Notes: generated by a model from the sequence alone, not told the origin. Counted from the stretch's first letter, positions 46,695 to 59,137 are shown. The stretch is DNA of 64,000 nt from Ornithodoros turicata (GCF_037126465.1 NC_088201.1:85526273-85590272), one strand, 5' to 3'. Program-made: numbers and translations.

Positions 46695-49600
46695 ATGCCG
46701 AAAGGTGGAAACTATTGTAGCGTGCCTGGGTGTAACAACAGGTCTGTTGTCAATGGCAATCTGAGTTTTTATGCCCCGAAGGACGAAGCGACGAAGCGTA
46801 AATGGGAAGCAACCATCGAGAATCATACACTCGAAGCGTCTTCAACGAAAGTCCTGAATGTGAAACGGGTGTGTTCCACACATTTCGCTGATGATGCATA
46901 TATGGTCAGGGATCTTCTGCAAGCGCGGTTCGGGATGGCGCCAAAGAAGATGCGGCTCGATGTAGGAGCCGTCCCCACGATCTTCGGAGCAACTTCTGGC
47001 GACAACGGTCTTAACATCAGTAACGAATCTGATGTGCATAATTCTGAGGTCAGTATATTTTATATGAGCCCGCGAAACCCCGAACCGTGTGCCGCAGGCG
47101 TACCGCGAATGAGTACTGAACCAACCGCATGACGTAATTGTTGCGTACATCGCCTTTCGAGGCCTGCCAGGTGCTGCCCCAAACGGAATCGTGTATCGCC
47201 GAACCAGCCGAACATCGTGAGTTCCATGCTATGCGTCTTGACGTCGCACATGCGAAAAATAACCAACGTTTGACTATGCTGTTGATCCAGGATATTTTTT
47301 CTGAGGGGGGGGGGGGGGGCTGCCCTGGACAGCATGCTATGCCAGTACCAGGGTCAACTGAAACTCTGTGTCACGACTGAAATTGAGTGTGCGTGGGGGG
47401 TCACGACATCCGGATCCCCTCCCCCAGACTCTGTCCCTGGTTGAATAGTATGCTGGTGGTATGGCAACAACAGCTGTTTCACTTGGCACAACGCGCAAGA
47501 TCGAAATGTTACGGTTCACACGGTAATATACATATCCTTGCATTTTGGCTGCATTCTGTTGTCACAAAACGAGGACTGGATTTTATTATTTTGCGTTTTA
47601 CTTAGTGCACAAATCTTGCAACAGCTGTATCTTTCATCTCACTTGATCGTTGTTTACCCTTTTAGTGACAGACAATTCAGAGGGAGCAAGATGCGAGAGC
47701 AGAGTTACTTTCCTTCCTGTGCCACAGTCAATATCTGATGACGGTATGTCACCAGCAGACATGTATAGCAACTCTCACATATCTGCTTACCTTTTCCCCC
47801 TCATTGATGCGAACATCTATGTAGAATATTATCTAGTTCATTAACATGCCGTGACAAAGGCAGCTTCAACTGCAACAATGATTAAACTAACTTTGAGAAA
47901 TTAGTTTAACACTACCATAAATACCACATTTTAATTTTTTCTCCTTTTTATATTGTCTGATTTATTTTCTACTTTATCACTTTGTGACTTCTCCCAACAT
48001 GTCAATACATCACTGCTATGAACACATTGCACATCAAATATAGAAAATACAGGGTGTAATTATGTGGTGGCTAACTATAGGATGCTAACATCTGCTCGAA
48101 AACGAAGCCTTCAATTGTGTTTTGAAATGCGGACGCGTCCATACCCTTCTTTTATCCCAAATACGCTTCGTCATTCTCATTCTCACATTTTTCTTTTACG
48201 AAATCTATGGTTGTCGCATCGAAAAACAGCACAACTCATCATCTTTCAACGCCGCTAGCACGAAAAGTGACCATCAGTGGGAGGAGCTTACGAGAATGTC
48301 ACGTCACTGCCACGTCACATAGTGACGTAGGTGAAAGCTCCCTATAGCATAACTCTTGATTTCCACGTCTTTTACAGTCAACGTGCTGGTGCTTGACGGG
48401 TTGCCCTTACAACCCCTGATACCCTACCAAACTGTAAGCCAATACGGGTTCAAGTATACACTTGTGCCATACAACCCAGACAAAGACGCAGGAGCTACCG
48501 ACAAGGCCACACAGACAGCTGTTCCAACTTGCACTCTTGGTATGCACATCTATGTTCCTAAATTCTGTATTATATGGTTTCTTCATCTAGTTTTGTTTGT
48601 GGATATTACAAACTGCGCATGCCTTTTAGGAACACAGACTCATCTGCACCGTCCTAGAGTGTCTTCACAGGCTTCTGTAAATCCTGCCAGTAAGGTGTCA
48701 TTGGTTTCAGCAAGCAGCAGCAGTTGCATGCCCGAGTGTGGTGACAGCGGCATGGGCAGCCACTTTGAGATGACACCACCAAACATGTCAAGCTCACAGG
48801 TTCCTGCCTTGCCTCTCGACACCAGCCAACCGTTGCTAAGGAGCTCCACCCCGATACCAAAAGAGCTCAACATAACTGTTGAGTCTGAATAGTACGTAGC
48901 TTAGTACAGACAAACAGTATGCACTCTAAACGGGGAAAAAAATTGGACAGAAAACTGCGCATGGATATTATTTACGTCAAAATACGTATTAACCGAAGGG
49001 ACCACATATAACATACTGGGCAAAGTAATCTTTGAACAATCCTGTTGCTTTGCTTATTGAACGCAGTTTCCATGAAATGTTTCTTTTTTTCTTTCTGCAG
49101 CCCACGTGATCCGCATGACACGACATTTCAGCTCTCCAGTGTCTCAGAAAGCACAGACTCTGACGAGTAAGCTTACATGACTAAAATTAGTGCAGTTTAT
49201 TTGTCGATTTGCTCGCAAATTTTGAATGCAAATAATCTACTGATGCTTTCAGGTTTGAGAACGAGGAGCCGTTCAGGTTGCAGCATACATCCCATACTCG
49301 TAAAACGTAAGTGTGAGACATTTCATTGTGTTGATTGTATCTCATCAGAGGTAAATAATGGATCCAGGACATTTGCTCACCGGACAATTGTCCACCGACT
49401 GAAAGATAAACGCGGACAAATACTCGCCACGGTTTCTGACGTGCTTGTTGGTTTTGCAAGTTATATGTGTCGTGTTTGGTGGTTCGTGGAAGTGGAATAA
49501 AAAAAGTATATTTCACAAGTATACTTCGTTATGCATCGGGGTGGGGTGGGAGATGACTGCTGGGAAACATCAAATTTGTGGGTCATGTTTGCAACCGCAC

Positions 49601-52600
49601 CCATGACAACAGCCTCTTATTAGTATAAATACTTCATACATGCGCACAAACACAGAAGCATCGTAGGACTCACATGGCAGTAGGGTATGTTGATAAAGGC
49701 GGAGCATGGGTGTACCATTATTAAGGGCACATATCTGTTGTTCATTTACTTTCAAAACATACCTTTAATAGCTACGAAGCGGACCGATATAACTAGCAAA
49801 AATGCTGCGTGCCTGGCAAGTCTAAAATCGTATAAAATAATGTGTACCGATCAATGCCGCCTTTACATAATACTGTGAGAGTTATACTGTGATTAGTGCT
49901 ACATAAACTAATCCGATCACAAATTTTAACCCTGACCTCGCGGAATGCAGTGCGTACGCATACAAATACGCTCTGTTATTGTGTCGTGAAAAGTCGAAGC
50001 TACAAAATTAGCTGTTTTCTTTTCATGCTTCGACGAGTAGCTTTTACGACGACGAGTATAGATGAACCTCAGAAAGGTCTTTTTGTACTTCATACCTCAC
50101 AGGGCAGTCCAGCTTTGTGTATGTGAGGTTGTGTTCCTTCGTCAAATATTCCCTGTATAGATAACGAGCACTGGAAGACGTTTTACCACACCCCTTATTT
50201 CCTTGTTTCTTGTAAAATAATTACCACACAGATGCCGACACGGTTTCTAAGAGGTTCGAAAAATAGAATTGTGATTTTAAAAATACAACGCTGATTACCA
50301 TTCACTGTGTCACACAGTGTAAAAGGTGAAGAATAGAACGAGTGAGCAAATGTCCGGTCTCAGCATGGATTGGTGAGCAATTGTCCACTCTCTGTCAATA
50401 ATACAGTGTATTGTGCCACAATGAAGCATTTTGAATTTTGAAAATCATGTTTTATATATCTTTTAGGTGTGCTGCAGACGAGAGGCTGTTTATCGTAGCG
50501 GAATCTTGTTTAAGAGAGCTGCTATCAGTGTGTCCTACATGCCAGCGAGATGATGTTGAAGCTGATATCACTCTCAAGGGCACCTGTGTAAGAGCAAAGA
50601 TGACTTGCGGTTGCCAAAAAGAAAGGCTGTGGTACAGCCAGTCATGGGTGGGCAATAGGCCACTGGGGAATGTTTTGCTGTGCTGCGGGATACTTTTCTC
50701 TGGTACAAACATCGCCAAAGCCCTCCGAATGCTGAAAATTATGGAAGTCCCAGCACTCAGGAGGTCCCAGTTCTACAAAACGCAGCAATGTTATTTGTTT
50801 CCTGCAGTAAACAATGTGAGTATCTCTGATATTTAGGATAAGCTGACTGTGTGACTTATAAATGACATCAGTCAGTCCTCTCATGCAATATGTCTTACTA
50901 CAAGTGCAAAGTCACAGAGTGCAAAATCATATGCAGCGCATACAGCATACATCAATATAAGCGCTGTTCATTTACAGGTATACGAGACGAAGCAGCAACA
51001 ACTGCTGGAGGAGCTGCGCCCAGTGCCTTTAACACTTGCTGGTGATCGGAGGTGTGATTCACCGGGTCACACGGCTCTCTATGGCACGTATACATTACTG
51101 GAGACCACTGCCAATCGCATTGTACACTTCGAGTTAGTCAAGGTGTATCTTTGCGTGCTATGCCAAGTACATTTCAATGCAGAAACTTTATGGGGCCATC
51201 AGTGGTAGCAAATTCCCGGTAGAACTCTTTCTGAAATGCTGTTATATTTTTATTGATTCTTTCTTACAAAATTTAAACCTGCAAACACAGTCTGGCTATC
51301 ACATTATGACACATGCACCTATAAAGCAGACCAATCCACGTGGCAGTCGGCCCTGTAAACGCTTTAATACCTCACAGATTTTTAGCAGTATACATTGATG
51401 AATTCACTGGATTTCTTTCTAACTACTAGGTCACAGAGGTGACAAGCAGCAACGCCATGGAGAAGCATGGGCTACAAAGGTGTCTTGCATTTCTCGAGGT
51501 GCATGACATGGTAGTAGACGTGCTTGTCACGGATCGGCACACAGGCATCAAAGCCACGATGAGAGACTTGTGCCCCCACATTAAGCATCGATTTGATGTG
51601 TGGCATGTTGTCAAAGGTGAAATCACAGTGAAAATGAAGCTTACAGAAAAATTTTACATGTGTGCTTATAACAGGTATCAAGAAGAAACTTCTTGCTCTC
51701 GGTCGCGCAGCAAAGCATCAGGTGGTGCAGCTGTGGATCGAGAGTATAGTTCGGCATGCCTACTGGTGCCCCAAAACCAGTGGGGATGATGGTGAACTGT
51801 GCCGGGCTAAATGGGTGTCCTTGATGAACCATATCGTTGACGTCCATCAACACGAAGACCCTCGGTACCCTGTCTGCTACCACGGGCCAGTGTCCCCACC
51901 AAGGGAATGGCTGAAGGAAGGTGAGCAATTGAAAATCTATAAAGAATGATGTGTAGTAAAATTTCATGACATATAATTCCAGAAAGTGAGACCTACATGC
52001 GCGTGCATGATATACTGATGGCTCCTACACTTCTGAAAGACATTCCGATGCTGTCATCTACAAATCAGACATTTGGCCTGGAAGCATTTCATAGCGTTCT
52101 CCTTCATTTTCTGCCAAAAACACATGGCTTCTCGGATGCTGGAATGCGTGCGAGGTAATAATAGCACGTGAAGGTTCTGATGTTATAGAGAAAGAAGCTA
52201 GCAAGGTGAAATCACAAGCAATACGCATTGTTTCTTGTCAGAACACAACTAGCAATCTTGCATTATAACGAAAATGCAGACCGCGTCCAGCTGGTGGAAG
52301 ATGGTGCAAAGCAGTACCGCCTGAAACCATCCAAGGTGAAGAAGACGTGGCTTGCCGTCCCACTGAAAGAAAATGCCACACACAGTAAGCTATACAAACA
52401 TTAGGCATGCAATCAGAAACATTGTGACTTAGCAAAACATGTAGTAACTGTGGCCTTAGAATTATATAATTACGGATTTTTCTCCTTTTGTGCAGACTAC
52501 ACAGTGACACTAACTGATGCAGTTTTGAGCCGCATGCAACAGTACCCAACCTTCGAATCGGCAAAAAAGGCACTAGTGTTCAAGGCTCAGCCGGCCCGCT

Positions 52601-52776
52601 CAACAACGTATGGTGAGAAGCCCACCCTTGCCGATGCTGTTAAGCAACACAGAGCCAGGTATTTATACTGCAGATGATTATACTCGTGTATCTACTCAGC
52701 ATTTTACTAAGTTTACAGCGCTGTCTGCAATGCTGAGTACATTGTTACCTCTTCTGTAAACAGGTTCAACATTTGA
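46695..52776 (+). CDS. THAP-domain DDE-type transposase, 15 exons
   Basis: My exon model is 46695-47048, 47171-47216, 47666-47743, 48378-48539, 48630-48891, 49101-49166, 49253-49306, 50467-50815, 50978-51142, 51430-51616, 51675-51920, 51983-52154, 52242-52384, 52496-52658 and 52764-52776. All introns are GT-AG and all phases agree (2460 nt, 819 residues). Residues 1-97 are a THAP zinc finger: C8, C13, W37, C60, H63, F64 and AVPTIF at 92-97. A serine-rich linker follows, then a cysteine cluster (C363, C366, C381, C388, C390). The nuclease-like core has LAGDRRCDSPGH (D480), VTDRHTG (D547), FDVWHVVKG and LEAFHS (E690); D480, D547 and E690 are candidate catalytic residues. It should bind the termini and cut at TTAA. 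Start chosen at the Met before the THAP consensus; the small second exon is set by phase. Confidence 0.88.
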
Positions 52777-53545
52777 GGGACCCCGTGATGACTCCGAAGC
52801 CGGCCCCAGTCTTCTTTGAAAGTCCTCATTTGTCACCTTTCTTCAAAGAAGACAAGAAAAAAACGGCCCCTATAAGGGCCACCCAAATGTCTTCAACAGA
52901 GCCCAGCGCTGCGTTATAAACCCTTGCTAATGAGAAATGCAGTTGCTGTGCTCAACTGTGTGTGGATTACCAACATTCCCACTGTCCTTGTAAAGTGGCA
53001 GCTGGGATTTTATGTCCCAACATGTGTAGCTAAGAGGCCACCCAGTGGCTAGTGTGTTGTTTATTGGCCATTTGTATATTTTTTCTGCGCATCCAGCTCT
53101 GTGATGTGTGTATGTGGTGTGGTACGTGTGCGTGGTGATATGTGTACGTAGTACAGAGTCATGTGGGCATTTTATCATTTCCACATTTACTTTCAGATAA
53201 TTTGTATCGCTGCACCGTGCCCTCCGTTGACATTTTCCACCGAAATGTGCATTACCAGTGACAGTGACACCAATACTCACTACGTCACTGACCAGCATGG
53301 CAAATGGTAACCCTCTCCGTAATCACAAAGTACAGCAACTGCATGACCTATGTGCATGTCTGTCCCTCTACCAATTTTCATGAAAGCAACATGGACGTAC
53401 TCAGGATTTTTTACAAGTGGAGCAAAGTGCTTCTGGGGGGAGTGCGCAAAGCTCATCCGTCTGTTTTCCTGGAGACGGACGCTGGTGACATGTGGTTGCT
53501 CATAGGTTCATGTTATGATATCTGAGAAAAATATATATCGGTATA
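52777..53545. other. 3' flank of the transposase gene inside the transposon
   Basis: No further exon recognised. It probably includes the transposase 3' UTR, but no clear AATAAA was found close to the stop. Confidence 0.4.
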
Positions 53546-54406
53546 CAGGGTGTCCCAGAAAACGTGTCATTGAATTATAATAAAAAAACTACACCACCTA
53601 GAATCATGCGGTCAACGGCATTTGTTCTTCTAGGTTCTTGCCACCTCCTGATGTGAAGGTCGTGTAACGTCAGTTTAATTACGTAAGTTTTCGCGAACTG
53701 AAGTCTTAAATTTGCCAAGTAAAGGTCATTTTTTTACCCCACCAATGTGAAGAGCATGTCTAATTTATTCAAATTATTGATAATTGACAGGGATATTCAG
53801 GGGCTATCCCATAAAAAAAATAGCCAAGCATCATGCTCTACGGAGCTAGCGCGCGACAAATTTTTCAGAAAAATCTTTGTCAGTCTGACGAAAGGAGGTT
53901 GGAAACCCAGCTCACACCTGCAACGTAGAAAGAGAACACAGGTATGGCGTATCGCGTCCGACTTTCGTTGGGATCGCATTTTCCCCCTTCCAATTTCAGG
54001 AACTGTTACTTTTTCTACTATCACTCTGTGGGCTGGACATGGAACCTCCTTTCGTCGTACTGAGAGCGATTGCGCTCGAAAAGTCGTCTCGCGTTATGGT
54101 TCTGTGCTACGAAAAGCATGATGTTCGGCTATTTTTTCCGATGGGATAGCTCGCGAATATCACTGTTAATTATCATGAACTTGAGTGAATTCGGTACACT
54201 CTTCATATTGGTGGGGTAACAAAGTGACCTTTACTTGGCAAATTTCCGAGTTCAGTTCGCAAATATTTACACAATTAAATTTACGATACATGACACTCAC
54301 ACCAGGGTTTGGCGAAAACCGAGTAAGAACAAATGCTGTTGACCGCATGATTCTAGGTGGCATATTTTTTATTATAATTTAATGACACGTTTTCTGGGAC
54401 ACCCTG
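53546..54406. mobile_element. foldback MITE, CAGGGTGTCCCAG family, copy 3
   Basis: It is 861 bp, flanked by TA on both sides (53544-53545 and 54407-54408). The arms of about 400 bp are reverse complements, so nearly the whole element can fold. It is inserted within the Kolobok-like transposon between its two genes. This copy has the cleanest ends of the three. Confidence 0.9.
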
Positions 54407-54408
54407 TA

Positions 54409-55312
54409 TGGATAAGAAGTAAACAAATTTCAGAAGTGATATTGAAGCTCCAGGGAGGGGCCATAACCCCTCCTTGCCCACCCTCTGGAAAGCAATCATG
54501 GAAAGCAAACTATATTGACACCAGACTACAAAGGTTCCTAACACTGTAAGCCATGAAAATTTCCTACCTGATTGCTTCAGACAAGTTGCTCCTATATTCA
54601 TTTGACAGACTACGCACGATTGCATAGGTGATACCTGCAAGAAACAATGCATGTGTAGTAGATAAATGCAAAAAAAGTGTGTGAGAGAAAGATTTGGAAA
54701 TTTGCTATGTTCATCAATAGAATCAGTAGCTCCAATCTTATGGCATTGCGTGTTTGTGTAAAGCTGTCTATTGGTCATACTGGTATTCTATTGAAGCTTT
54801 CCCTGTTTGTGGGAATTTCCACCATGTTCTCCTAGAAATGTTGATGCAAAGTAATGAAGATAAGGGCTTGTTCTATGCACAGGCACGGTCTTTGCTACAG
54901 ACATGTGGGATGGCCCTGAAAAGGGCCTTTTTTTCCTTAGACGAGGGGTAAGTGAAGATCTCGACGTAGATCAGCTTATGTGGATCTTTGTTTCTGTCAT
55001 CTCCTCCTGGCACAATGGCGATGAATGGAATGCCTCTGCCCACCAGGTTGACAACCTTCCAATGCTTCCTGGGGTGGATACCGAGAACAGCATCTTTCAG
55101 AAGTCCATCTAAGACAATGTTCTTCCTGCAGTGGTGTTGGCAACAATTTTTTATCCAAGGGCTGTAACCATTCGGTACCAATTAAATGGTGACAGGCGCA
55201 TGTGATGCATAGGATGAAGAGCCAAAATGCTGAAATGTTATCTAAGGACCGGGGAACATAACATTCTTGAATGCAAATAAAAAGTTGTGTAACAAAAACA
55301 ATACATTACCTT
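54409..55312. other. interior of the Kolobok-like transposon, no assigned gene
   Basis: Between the MITE and the stop of the minus-strand gene I see only short frames. A plus-strand GTAAGT donor follows a short open stretch (54754-54948) but no partner acceptor or homology was found. Confidence 0.35.
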
Positions 55313-56147
55313 TCACGGGAAGTAGCCTGTGTACGTGGCAGATGGGAACAGGTTCCGAATAGTGCGCACAACACAGCCTGGAATCTGACGCCTGTTCCTT
55401 GGGCCAAGGTACCCCCATATCCAATTGGTGAAACATGCGTATGCTGCATATCTGATGCACCTGTCAAAAGTAGTTGAAACGCAAGTCAATCCTACGTTTT
55501 TCTTTATATGTGTGTGAGAACAAATGTCGCGTGACGGTCTGTTAAACAATCCCTGCAACTCTTGTGCCTTTGTTTCATCCACATATCCCGTATGCCTTCC
55601 CGTTTCCAATAATGGAAAATGGATGCGACATACCTGTTGTCGTTCGGATCCAGTGGCCGTAGCTCACGGCTGTGTCGCCGATACGGAGCGCCGTTGGCTA
55701 TCAAAAGTTCCCGGCGTGTACAGAAATCGGGGAACAACACATATTGCGTGATGCAGCGAACGCCGGCGCCGTTAACAACAGGCACCACGCGATCAACAGC
55801 CATGCAACAGACATATTCGTCAACCTCCTGCGGCGAGCAGTGGCTACACATGCACCTGTAATGATTGTGCAAGTTAGAAGTGGTCACGTAACGACTCAAT
55901 GTGCGCAAAATCGCCCGCATTTACTGTATAACAGTCTTACGTACCTAAAGTCAATCGGTTGAATATCGTCTACAACTTCCACTTGTTGACCACGTTGTTG
56001 TGGCAAAGGGTCAGCCTCGTAAGGATCGTCGATATCCTCGTAATTCAGCCGATCGACGTCAATGAAATCATTCTCGTCACCACTGAGCGACAGGGATTCG
56101 TCGCTATTGCAAAATTCGCTGTCAGACATGACTACGTCGTGCGTCAA
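55313..56147 (-). CDS. P2X7 ballast-domain-like cysteine-rich protein, 3 exons, carried by the transposon
   Basis: The minus-strand exons are 56147-55945, 55855-55634 and 55460-55313, joined at GTACGT...TACAG and GTATGT...GACAG. Both junctions are in phase, giving 190 residues ending in TGA. Residues 1-62 are acidic and low complexity. From residue 68 the protein has RCMCSHC, then CC (84-85), RCIT (102), FCTRRELL (113), RYAAYACF, the tryptophan pair WIWG (155-157), GPRNRRQIPGCVV and the ending FPSATYTGYF. This order matches the zinc-coordinating cytosolic ballast domain at the C-terminus of vertebrate P2X7, which also occurs as small stand-alone proteins in invertebrates. No membrane segment or channel part is present. 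Role in the transposon unknown. Start may instead be Met7 (56129). Confidence 0.8.
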
Positions 56148-56432
56148 CTACCTACGACCCCAGCTACTTAGAACTGCCATGGCAACCGCGCCAAATGCAC
56201 ACAGCTGCTTTCTTTTCTGCTCAGCCAATGGGCGCACTACCAGAGCCACCCGCGGGTCGACGTCATGCGTGACGTTACATGAGAGGGAAGCGCAGGTTCC
56301 GTCGTCTGCTATTACGATGTGTTTCGACAATTCCTCGAAAACGGCTTCGTTATTCCAAATGAAACTTTCACGGTTGTATTTGTAGAGCACTCGTGAATAT
56401 AGTTTTGGGTAAGTTTCGGAATCGCCCCGGCT

Positions 56433-56448
56433 GTACGAGACCGTCCCT
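56433..56448 (-). repeat. right terminal inverted repeat of the Kolobok-like transposon
   Basis: GTACGAGACCGTCCCT, directly before TTAA (56449-56452). One mismatch to the left end. The minus-strand gene starts about 290 bp inside it. Confidence 0.92.
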
Positions 56449-56452
56449 TTAA

Positions 56453-58470
56453 GTTCACAGCGTGCAGCGACACTGCTACGAAATTCATCGCATCACTTGT
56501 CCGTCGCTATAGTATCTATACCGCTGGCAGCTGCACCGCTGCATTGTTTGTATGGTTAACTCACCATATTGTTTGTCGCAGTTGTGGCGACGTCTCACCG
56601 CAGATTGGTCGGCTCCCATCACGTGATCTATATGACGTGCACTATATGTCGTCACTTCCACTACACTTTCGTGATTCGGAAACGAACGGCTGTGCTCCCT
56701 CCTTAGTTTTCCTTCCTCCTTGCTGGGAAGTATGAGAGCAGTATCGGGGAGCGATCCTATATTATTGGTCAAATGACCAGACCAGACCAGACCGGGAAGT
56801 GATCAGAGCAGCATCGGGGAGCGATCATATATTCTTGGTCACATGACTAAGACCAGATTAGACCGGGAAATGATCAGAGCACCGTCGGGGGACGATATTA
56901 TGTTCTCCTGCGCTCTACCTCCTCCGTTCCCACACAACTGGGAACCAGTCGGGCACTATCGCCCATTCAGAAGCCCAAGTGCCCATTGCGTTCCCATTCT
57001 TTTCCTGACTCCCTGTACTGCCTGGGTTGGAACGGCACAGCTTACTTGATCAAGCGGGGGGGGGGGGGCACTTGCCCCCTTGCGCTCGATGGTCAGGTGA
57101 CCTTTCAAACCTTCTAGAAGACATAAGCGCGAGAGAACAAAAATGTAGAGGCCGTGAAATAAACACCACGAAGGACGAAGCTGCTTGTTGGTCGTCTTGA
57201 TCACGTGATTCATGTGATTCTTGTGTCTTCTATACAGCTAGTGGCGTAATTGAAAACGAGCTATTTTCTGGTGATGATTTGGTTATTTTGTATTGCTTGA
57301 ACGGTGGCGTTTGGAAAGTTGTCCTTGGCTGCTCACAGAGGCCACAACCAACACCACAAAGAACCAAAGCGTGGTCGCTTAAACGACGTGACGTAGCAAT
57401 TAAGAGTCCGCCAATCACGACCGTACTTCGGCGGCTGTAGCTATCCAAAGCAGCCGCCTTCAGCGGCATGGGCAGCCATTGGGAGCCACTGAAAGACGGT
57501 GTTTGAAATCGCGTGCGCCGATTGGCTGACATCCTGACTCGTGACTGGCTGCGTGCGAATGAGTGAGAGGAGGCATTACGCAGGCCTCCTGCATTATAGA
57601 TGATGTTGCCACAACGACTGCAGATGGGGCGATACAAGTCCCGTTTTTGAGGAGTGCAGGGGTAACCTTATGATGTGTCCCGATACTGTGTGACTGAATC
57701 TACTCAAAATATTTTCAGTGTTTGATGAAAATCTGGAACGCAGGGGATATGTAACCCTGGAACGGCTAGACCTTCAAGTCCCTCGCCTTATGCGAGTCGC
57801 TGTGTGTCAGGGCGAATGAATTTCGCCAGATGTAGTTTAGGTAGTACAACCTAGTGTTCGTTAAAACCTCGCAGGGCAGAGCACATGTATATTCGTATAC
57901 CTGACTGGCAAGGTTCGGACAAAAAATATTTCATGGCCTAGTTTGTTTTCTCTCTTGTACAGTGGCGCGCAGGCTATTTCGCAGGAGTTTTTCGCACGCA
58001 GTAGTTTTGGGTACCGCGCATTTAACTTTTTATTTCTCTCTCACTCTTTTTTTTTTAAATTAGAGAGTAGATATCTATCTGTAAGCTGAAACCTGTTATT
58101 GTAGAAGCTCCTACAGACTCAAAAAATACTCGGTGTACTCTCTTTACTACCACATTTTCCCCGCGTTCTCCTCCTTCGATAAACTGTATTTTTGCGTATA
58201 TTTTTCCTGGGAAGTGCGACGTATCAAAGGGCAGGACACAAACTAGCGTTCTCAGTGTTATTCACTGCGAGTCACTCACAGCGCGCGCACTCCACTCAGA
58301 CACTCGATCAGGCAAGGCAAATTCAACCGAATGCAGTATGAAGGCCGCATCGTGTAATATAGCGCTAAGTGTGATTGTGATGAGAGTTATTATGTTATTA
58401 CGTTATAATTAGTATGTAATGAGAGTATTGTATGTGATGCGAGTAATTATCTAGCATTTAAAATAGTGGT
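56453..58470. other. unassigned sequence with a short tandem repeat
   Basis: No gene recognised apart from the tandem array listed separately. A G run lies at about 57057-57069 and T-rich stretches near 58045. Confidence 0.4.
56724..56905. repeat. tandem repeat, about 70-bp unit, 2.5 copies
   Basis: The word GGGAAGTGATCAGAGCAGCA (with changes) begins at about 56725, 56794 and 56865. Each copy includes a CGGGGAGCGATC block, and the first two also carry TTGGTCACATGAC (with changes). Confidence 0.75.
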
Positions 58471-58474
58471 TTAA

Positions 58475-59080
58475 AGGGAGACTTCGGAAGAAAATCGGTT
58501 GCAGGATTCTGTTACGTTTACGATTATTGACAAGTTTCGAATACAGTTACGGAACATCTCGGCTGAAAACGGCGTAGACGTCACAAAAATAATTTTGGAA
58601 ATGTATGCTCTGAGACGCCGCAGAAGGGACGTGTTGCAAGCAACACTGGGCGGCCGTCCGGCATCATTGGCGATGCGTCCGCTTGATCTGTGCTTGTGTT
58701 CGTTCAACGCCTTGTAGCTTTGTGCAACAATGCGTGATAATAGGTGGTACGAGGTGTTGCATCAAAATTTGCGGTAACAAGTCGATTACTATGTCGGGTG
58801 TTGCTTATTTTCGCTTCCCGAGAGTTCAAAAGCGCGCTGCCGTGAGTGCGAGGCACCGCTTCGAAAGACTGGAATGAGTGGAATGACTCGATACAAAGTC
58901 GAATATGTTCCGTCTATTTTGAATCTGAGATGTTCGACATCCGAGCACTTCTGATGAAGCGAGCTAGGAGTCTTCCAAGAACGAAAAGTGTTGGCGAGCC
59001 GCGCTGTTCCTACGCTATTCGCGGGTGCTCCTATACGAACTCAACGGGGCGCGTACGCAAAAAGAAGACTGAAAGGGGCA
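58475..59080 (+). pseudogene. degenerate THAP-transposon 5' end
   Basis: TTAA (58471-58474) is followed by AGGGAGACTTCGG, an end like those of the TTAA elements above. About 260 bp on, a THAP-like finger is visible: CIKICGNKS, YFRFPRVQKR, then after a frame change EWNDSIQSRICSVYF. The final zinc ligand His of the C-x2-H pair is Tyr, and a stop and shift interrupt the domain at about 58877. No right terminus was found; a MITE starts at 59138. It reads as the truncated 5' part of a second Kolobok-like element. Confidence 0.6.
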
Positions 59081-59137
59081 TGGGTGCTGATATTACCTCC
59101 TTTGATAATCAACGCAAGTCCTATAGAACTAAAAATA

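Larger units (their letters stand above)
46216..56448 (+). mobile_element. Kolobok-like DNA transposon, 10.2 kb, apparently autonomous
   Basis: Inverted termini AGGGATGGTCTCGTAC (46216-46231) and GTACGAGACCGTCCCT (56433-56448) differ at one position. They are flanked by TTAA at 46212-46215 and 56449-56452. Inside are a 15-exon THAP/DDE-type transposase gene (46695-52776, plus) and a 3-exon gene for a P2X7-ballast-like zinc protein (56147-55313, minus), converging on each other. A foldback MITE (53546-54406) is inserted between them. TTAA duplications, AGG ends and a THAP-domain transposase together point to the Kolobok superfamily. No disabling mutation was found in either gene model. Confidence 0.9.

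Noticed and set aside
47305..47320. G homopolymer as a possible quadruplex regulator
   Set aside because: It lies in a predicted intron and similar G or C runs are scattered throughout the window. A single run gives no support for a function.
54873..55181. 102-residue minus-strand frame inside the transposon
   Set aside because: There is no recognisable domain, and it lies after the stop of the ballast-like gene without usable splice partners. It is probably 3' UTR or chance.
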